Assembly: GCA_025024175.1 (NCBI GenBank)
Contig: QCXZ01000042.1
Span: 12,355,501-12,419,500, forward strand
Source: Rhyzopertha dominica
Taxonomy: Eukaryota; Arthropoda; Insecta; Coleoptera; Bostrichidae
Direction: 5' to 3'
Length of the DNA stretch: 64,000 nucleotides
Part shown: piece by piece, positions 57,501-64,000 of the stretch
Position numbering within the stretch: position 1 is the first letter of the stretch
Layout of the letters: each line of letters begins with the position of its first letter
The notes under the pieces: generated by a model
Database searches by the model: none
What the model was told of the DNA's origin: nothing
What the model saw: the letters and a program-made list of their open reading frames with translations, nothing else
Made by a program: the position numbers and the translations under genes

Positions 57501-60500
57501 GCAAGGTTCGAATACAATCCCGGCCACTTGCAACGATGTTTGTAGAACACGGTACGATGCAGGAGCTGGACGTGATGCTGATGGAATGTTAGATTTCTGC
57601 ACCAGGTGCATTGCGAAGAATGTGGATCTCAGCCGATTTACAAACTCGTTGAGTGGATAAAGTTTATAAATGGAGTGTGTGGGAGATTCTCTTTCGTTTT
57701 AGTTGAAAAATTGTTTTAGTACCAGGAGGAGAAAATAAGATTTGAACTTTATGAAGGAGTCCGTTTGCTGTTCTTTTTTAATTACGCAAATTTTTTATCT
57801 TGTCGACTAGATGAACCATGGTTACCTCAATTTTAATTAAATCAACTTATTCTTTATTATTACTGAAGCTATCTAGGTTAAAAAAATAACGTAGATTTAC
57901 TCCAACAATTAAATAACACAATTCATACAAAGAAATTAGCTTAAAAAGTAAGAACTGCAAAAACCATCAAGCTGCTGAAGGCAATAAATAATATATCATA
58001 TTTCCATTTATTAAGAATATTAAGAAATTCGTATAGTTCTATTGCCCCCAAAGCAACATTATTGGAATCTAATAAGTCTTACTTCTTTATTTGCATTAAA
58101 ACGAGCTTAAGCGATGTGAGTTTATGTTTGACTTCGCGTTTTCCATACCTGGAATGTTTTTGTCGCTTCTTAGTCCAGTACCATTCTACAACTGTTTATT
58201 TGCCTTTCGTTGTCTTGTGCCATCCAAATTTATTTAGGAAATGACCTAAACACTTACCATGCGTTTCAAAATTAGAGGTTGCTCTAAGGATTGGGGAAAG
58301 GTCGTGGTTCGAAAATGACAGTCAAAATTAAAAACAGGTCGGAGTTTAATACTTTAAGGTTCTACAAATATATATTGACGTATTGTTAATAATGTCCACT
58401 AAATAAAATTGTGCGGATAACTTGTATAATTAATAAAAGTTTCTGAGCGTAATTAACGTCTTATTTTATAAACATCTAAAGAATTTCTATTAGTTCATAC
58501 GTATAGAAGAGTCAACGCACGGGTTTGCACATTTCGTTGTCTCCCCCTCTATATCTCTGGCTGTTTTTAATATTTTTAATTGCACCAACGCTAGCTTCCG
58601 ACAAATAAATTCTCGAGACAGCTGCGGTTCTATGCACTACTTTAAAGAATTTATATGCTCGCCGTTATAAATTTAATGCCCATCTCCTTCCCTAAGTTTT
58701 ATTAATGGCCGTCATTTCGTCGGTCCCGAGAAAATTTGTTTGCTGGATAGCATCGGGGAGCCAAGGACGAAGTCACGTATTAGGACTAGGGTCAGTTCCT
58801 ATGAGGGGGAAGCAGAAATGGAGTATAATCAAAAACTGCGGGAAAGGGGACTAGTCAATCTAGTTGTCTTTGGTATCAGACGGTGTGTCTATACATAATC
58901 TTGACTGCAGATTGACACATCTTCTTTAATAATAAAAGTAATAATAATAAACATTTCTGTGCCGAGAAGATAAGACGAGCAATATAATACATAAGCTACA
59001 AATTAGAAACATGCAACAAAATCACCAAAATACCAAATCACAAATGGAACCGTTATGGCTATCCATCTACAACCAAAGCTTTTGATGTCAACTCGTAGCG
59101 AATCTTATCCTCGTACCTGAATTATGCTGCAGTTTGGGACCTATTTAACCATTGCATTGCTTTAATTTTTTGTGACAGAATGAGCCGCTAGAAATCATTT
59201 GCTTTCATTGTAGACAATCTTTTTGAAACTTGAACCTAATGCTTTGCATTCCCTCTCATGCCCCTTCAAAGTTCACTGGCTTCAGAGCTCTAAAGCTTTT
59301 AATGCTCAACAAAACGTCCCTTTTACTTAGAATGCGTGACCTCTCCCTAATCAGACCCTAATGTAAAACCCCTGTTATTATGCCACACCCAGTGGGGGCG
59401 TTGACGAAAAATAGGTCAGCATTTGAAGCCCTTGCTTCACTTCTGAATGCAAATCGCGCTAGAATCCCGTCGAATAGAACGACGCGATGTGGCGAAGGTT
59501 CTTTATCAGGGGCGTCATCGTTTTGCTTTTAATTTACTTCATTTTCTTTAACTAAAGTACATGTCTGTTATACTCGTTCTGTTCGACGCAAAACTTTGCA
59601 TCCAAACAATAAATTGGATTTTTAAAGTCAGTACTAAAGTCTGGCTAATTCGATTAGACCCGAGAATCATAACTGTGTATGAATGTTTTAATTGTAGATA
59701 GACACTTCGGGTTTTGTCATGTGTTGTACAGCATTAATTTTTGGGAAAAATAACAAAAAAAAGGTGAAGGTTTTTTGTTTTTTTTTAATCTTTATTCCTC
59801 AGGGTACATTCGTCTTCCGTACCATTGTTATACTCGTATAATCTCTTTGAAGATTATACGATTATATATGGAGATAAACTCAAAATAACTTGACCTTTAC
59901 ATTTCTATCTTCATCAAAAACTTAATCAATACATTTCAGTCTACACTTTCTACAAACAACTTTAATTCTTCATTCTGTATACGCGTCTCTACTGTATTTC
60001 AATTTTTTATTAATCCTTTTATTTATTGTTTCTGCCTGAATACACACACACCCATTATATATTCGAAACCATGCTGTCTGCTGGCATTTCACTCACTGCG
60101 CGTGATTTAAAGAATGCGCAAAATCAATCTTTTGTTTAATATCCTTATGATATTTCACGATATCCTCTAAGATCCCTAGATATCCTTTTGATTTCGACTG
60201 ATACCCTTATTAGAGGTACTCACAATGTAGGTACTCCCACCGGTCTACTGATAGCCACAGGCTTTAATAGACCCGAAAATGTGTAGGCGCGCCTAAGTAC
60301 TCATTATGTAAATTATTCAGCACACACTTTGTGATCTCCATTGTATTCCAATTAAACTCTATATTTCTTTTGCATTGATTTTATAGGCTTTATTAGTTTT
60401 TGCTTGTATCTTTATAATGCGATAAAGTGAAATATAATATTATGTAAGTAATTGTTTAGTAGACACCTGTTAAATTTAGTTTAGCAGAGTATATGGCCGG

Positions 60501-63290
60501 ATTGCGTTAGCAAGTTTTGTAAGCAAATATATTTGGAAGTGTGGCGATTTCTAACCGTCAAGTTGGTAAATGAACCTGCTGTGCAAGAATCGCAACTTGC
60601 ATAAAATGAAAAGATCAATTTATATGTTTAAATTGGGATTGTCTGGGATAAGTGATACAAAGCTTTCACATGATTTTAATTATCATTTGACTTTTAGGTT
60701 AGTTTTACTTTGGTAGTTATAGCAGAATACTCGAACCAGTAACTGAAGCAACATAATCTTGAGTATTAACATTACGATTAGATGTTAGTTCCTCAGGAGT
60801 GATTGATAAGTTCATTGGTGATTTATTTTTTGACAAAATTAATTTTCTGCAACCTCTTCATTAAAATCACTTTCGAAATTCGTGGTACCTTTTGAAATTA
60901 TTGTTGAAGCGTTTAAAAGTTAGTCCTTCAATTTGTTAGTTTATCTGTTACAAGGCAGGCACCTTTAACAAAAGTAGATATTAGTTTGATATTTGCTTGA
61001 TTTAAATGAATAAAATTTTTGACCGTTTCTTGTATCCTGTTCTAAGGACCAAAGTTTTAGTACCTTGGTGTGGAAAGGACTTATCGAACTAGAGTTGGAT
61101 TGCACAGAGAATTGCACTGCAGATTAATTTAAAAAAAATTTTCAGAGATTATTGATAGATAGGTAACTAACCAAATACAACTTCCAATTATTTTTGTTAA
61201 TTCTTCACCCAGGCAGCAATTTTTGCAAAACTATTCAAGTGTTTATGGGGCCAAGGAACATACCCATATCTTAGAACCACAAATCGCTTTTCCTTCCCGA
61301 TTTTCCGCTACGCCCCTGTGCCCTAGCGCCCGGGGCATAAACAAACGGGCTTATCGGGAAAGCGCAGCGCCAACAAAATCTCCCAGACTTCATATTATCT
61401 CGGCGTGGACATGTTATGAAAACTGCGCTGCGGAATTGTCCCGAAAAGATAAATCTGGCACCTTACGAGATTTTTCTGTCTGGCTGCGGAACGGACGGCG
61501 GCAGTTTTTGCCTCGGCGAGGCTTTATCTCGCGGGCCGTTTTCGGGATCGTCGGATTTTTCGTATTGTTCGACTCTTTTTGGAGTTTGTTTGTGCGGCAA
61601 ACGAAAAGGGGATGGGAAGAGATGGATGGGCGAAACTGACTGTAAAGGATAGTGCATACTCGCTTCATGATACATAAAGTGAAGTGGTTGCTTCTCGTTC
61701 TGTTCTTGCTAATTGTTATATTATACTCATATTTATTAGTTTGGTTACAAAGGCAGATCAGTTCTATTAACATTTTAATGTTGGAAGAATAATTAACTGC
61801 TTCAAATGAAAAATTGAGTTCAAATCCCGATCTTCGTGGGCGAAATGTAGACCCTTTTTCAAAACCATCAAACCCTGCCCGCGAAATCGAAGTACGTTCC
61901 TACAGAAAGCTAAGTACTCCTGGCAATATGGATTGCTCCCAAAAGTATTTAACTATAGTAACAATACTATAATTAAGCTCAGGGTCACAAGTTGTACAAA
62001 CATTTTATTGATCCTTGAAGTTTCATGAAAAAAAACTAAGGTAAAGTAAAGCACTGGATCTGTGGTACGAACTGTCAGTTTGATTGTAACTTGTCCTGCT
62101 GTCTTTCTCGTCTGACCCAAGAACTAAGGTCCAAACAGGCAGATTTTGTTCATTTTAACAGCTGAAGGCAAATTTTTTATCTTTCATTAAAGTCTGTAAA
62201 TAATGTTTATTTGTTTCTCAGTATCTCCCGCACCTATAATAGTTGAAATCCCATATTCCATGTGTACTATTACTTTCTTATGTGGTGTTTTACTGTTTCC
62301 TCTTTTCCTTTCCAGAAGTAATCTTGACTGAGGTCATTTCCATTGATTTGCATTTTGTTGAACAGTTTGTTCCTCGCTACTTCTCAACTTTCATATATTT
62401 TGTGTAATGTAATTAGCAACTTATCTTGTCTGCGGTCTTGTTGGGTAGCTAATGTAATATGGTGAGCCAGTGTGCTTAGAACGCATTTATCATCTCCCAG
62501 GATTCTATGTACCATAATTGAGTGATTTCTTATGTACAACGTTTCAAGAATTTTTGCTTTCCTGTCCTATCTATCTGGTCTTCTTTCCGTTGCCGTAAGT
62601 TCTTGTCGCTGTAACAGAATATTTTACCTAAAAGAACGTTTAGAAAGACAAGAATTAATTAGTACTAGGCGATGTACCAGGGTGAGTATCTATATTTACG
62701 TATTTCTGTTCTACTGAGTGCTTAGGGTTCTACTAGTGTTACTAGGACTTTACTATTACTGGGTTGTAGTTGACCCATTTTTAATTGTTCTGATTTTATT
62801 GCGTTTTTGGAGTGTAACGTTAATTCCTGTAATAATGCATCTATTCACCTTAAGACCTCATCGAACTTGAGTAAAAACTGTTTGTACATACTTAGCATAT
62901 GGCATAAGTTTGGTTTTAAAGCTTGCCCTAGCGTTTCTGCGTTTATTTTGTATGACGCTGATTTTGTTTGCAGATGAAAAGAAAACTATGGCTAATCTCG
63001 TATTGTCTTCACTTGTACTGTCCGTCCAGGAGTACTGGTCTAACAAAATCACAATATCAACACTTGTTCACTGACACAAGACCGTAATTGTTTATTAGGT
63101 GTATAGTCTGGAGGTTACTTTTCATACAAAAAAGGTTATAAAACCACACTTTTAAGAAGAATGCTTTCATGGCGTCCTAAAACATAGTAAATAGGAAAAA
63201 AAATGAATATCCAGGAAACGATTATTTTATGAACGAATTTTGAGGTTCTTCGTCTTTGACAAAGATTACAGATGTAATCGAATTGCCAGA
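54526..63290. other. Long gene-poor stretch with several GC-richer islands
   Basis: No supportable gene over 8.7 kb. GC/CpG-richer islands lie at about 54860-55130, 56280-56480, 57360-57640, 58500-58800, 59380-59530 and 61240-61640. The 61.2-61.7 island has frames on both strands (61223-61639 plus, 61414-61773 minus) without motifs. A plus-strand scrap near 56970 reads VIVDDETYFKR, faintly like a transposase box, but nothing around it supports that. A perfect hairpin is at 59834-59861. Confidence 0.4.
59834..59861. repeat. Perfect 11-bp stem hairpin
   Basis: tcgtataatct, loop ctttga, agattatacga. AT-rich stem with no adjacent gene. It lacks a T-run on either side that would fit an RNA polymerase III terminator for a small RNA. 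Confidence 0.6.
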
Positions 63291-63293
63291 CTA

Positions 63294-63355
63294 ATAACTT
63301 TTTGTCAGTGTTTTGAAGAGATAACGATCTTTGCGATTAAATATTATCTTATATC
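63294..63355 (+). pseudogene. Second Penelope-like scrap
   Basis: ataactttttgtcagtgttt and the next 40 bases match 15711-15773 (roughly 85 percent by eye), the segment just after the PTHTDRYLH box of the Penelope-like RT. The reading frame is broken. Neighbouring sequence does not continue the match. Confidence 0.6.
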
Positions 63356-64000
63356 TCTGCTGATAAGTTTTTTGTTTGGACATTCTGCTTTCTATATTAT
63401 TTAAACTTCAAGAACTCTCACGCATTTAATGCCTACCTAGATTTTATTGCCAAAGTCAAGATTTAGAGCTGTTAGAAGGGTTACCCATTTGCTAACAAAA
63501 CAGAATTGTTCATTCGTGTTCCAAGTGTATTGGTTTGCAAATCAATTTCTCAATTCCTCTATGAAAAGATTACAACAGGGTTTCAAAACTCAGAAAGAGA
63601 TTTTTATTCCCTTGCACAATTTATTTAGTTAGTTAGTTAGAATTTATTTAATTATTAATACTATCTTACAAAAGTTTTAACTTAAAATATAAGTATCTTG
63701 ACCAATAAACGTGTATTTGAAATACTACACGTCGTTGAAATCTAATTTAAAGAAGAAACGATGCAGGTGGCATCTCTTCTTCCCCAGACATACAAAAAGA
63801 AACCGATACTAATCGAGCTGACACTTTTTCCACCCTTACAATTAAGCAAAAGTGCCCGGCTACCAAAATCGATCTGTCTGGGCGTGTGTTGCATGCGACA
63901 CTTCGTCTCAATTACGGTAGACGTGCATTGCTGTGCTCTGGCTGTAGCATGCCATGCCGTCAAGTGCACACTAATTAGTAATTAGTATTGTCTAGCATCT
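63356..64000. other. No gene recognised
   Basis: Contains a small tagttagttag repeat at about 63624-63641 and a GC-moderate end (63760-63970) with frames on both strands and no motif. Confidence 0.4.

Noticed and set aside
57495..57530. ggttcgaata resembling a tRNA B-box
   Set aside because: No A-box, acceptor stem or T stem around it.
61223..61773. Overlapping frames on both strands up to 138 codons
   Set aside because: Explained by GC-rich composition with few stops; no domain, signal peptide or splice context.

Overview
This window looks like repeat-rich, AT-rich noncoding DNA from an insect nuclear genome. The evidence is the transposon mix: mariner and Tc1-type DNA transposons, Jockey-like and RTE-like non-LTR retrotransposons, an R2/R4-type non-LTR relic, a Penelope-like element, and short tRNA-related and other small retroposon-like repeats. 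Codon-scale decay is everywhere, and isolated N bases mark an assembled draft sequence. Nothing points to a bacterium, an organelle or a virus. I could not name the species; a beetle or another holometabolous insect is a guess. I found no convincing host protein-coding gene in 64 kb, so this is probably intergenic DNA or the inside of a very long intron.

Layout. 0.7-2.7 kb holds a broken Jockey-like element on the minus strand. 3.4-4.8 kb holds a 5'-truncated RTE-like element with a TA-repeat tail and a 14-bp target-site duplication. 6.9-8.6 kb holds an almost intact mariner (7185-8465) inserted into an older mariner relic. 9.6-12.5 kb holds a Jockey scrap and three tRNA-like heads that belong to one dispersed repeat. 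15.4 kb carries a Penelope-like RT fragment, with a second tiny copy at 63.3 kb. 19.1-19.9 kb is a split Jockey relic around a hammerhead-like hairpin. 21.3 kb has a hAT-like MITE.

26.6 and 33.0 kb carry two opposite copies of a small unnamed mobile element, each with a perfect 13-bp duplication. 30.6-31.7 kb is a decayed Tc1/mariner-like element bounded by arms of about 120 bp. 32.8-34.2 kb is a Jockey-like element. 35.3-36.1 kb is an R2/R4-like relic with a YMDD box. 37.0-37.6 kb is a composite repeat. 39.0 kb is another RT scrap. 41.5, 46.0-47.3 and 47.8 kb carry relatives of one IS630/Tc1-like transposase group. 43.4-43.9 kb is an RTE-like tail. 50.2-51.9 kb is the best-preserved element: a Tc1-like transposon whose 340-residue transposase becomes fully open if a 61-bp intron is spliced out. 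53.5-54.5 kb is a Jockey-like pseudogene.

The remaining DNA is mostly AT-rich and featureless. It is interrupted at intervals by GC/CpG-richer islands of 200-500 bp with no recognisable protein. These could be old unique or regulatory sequence, but that is inference. The features do not form a pathway; they are independent insertions of different ages, several of them nested.
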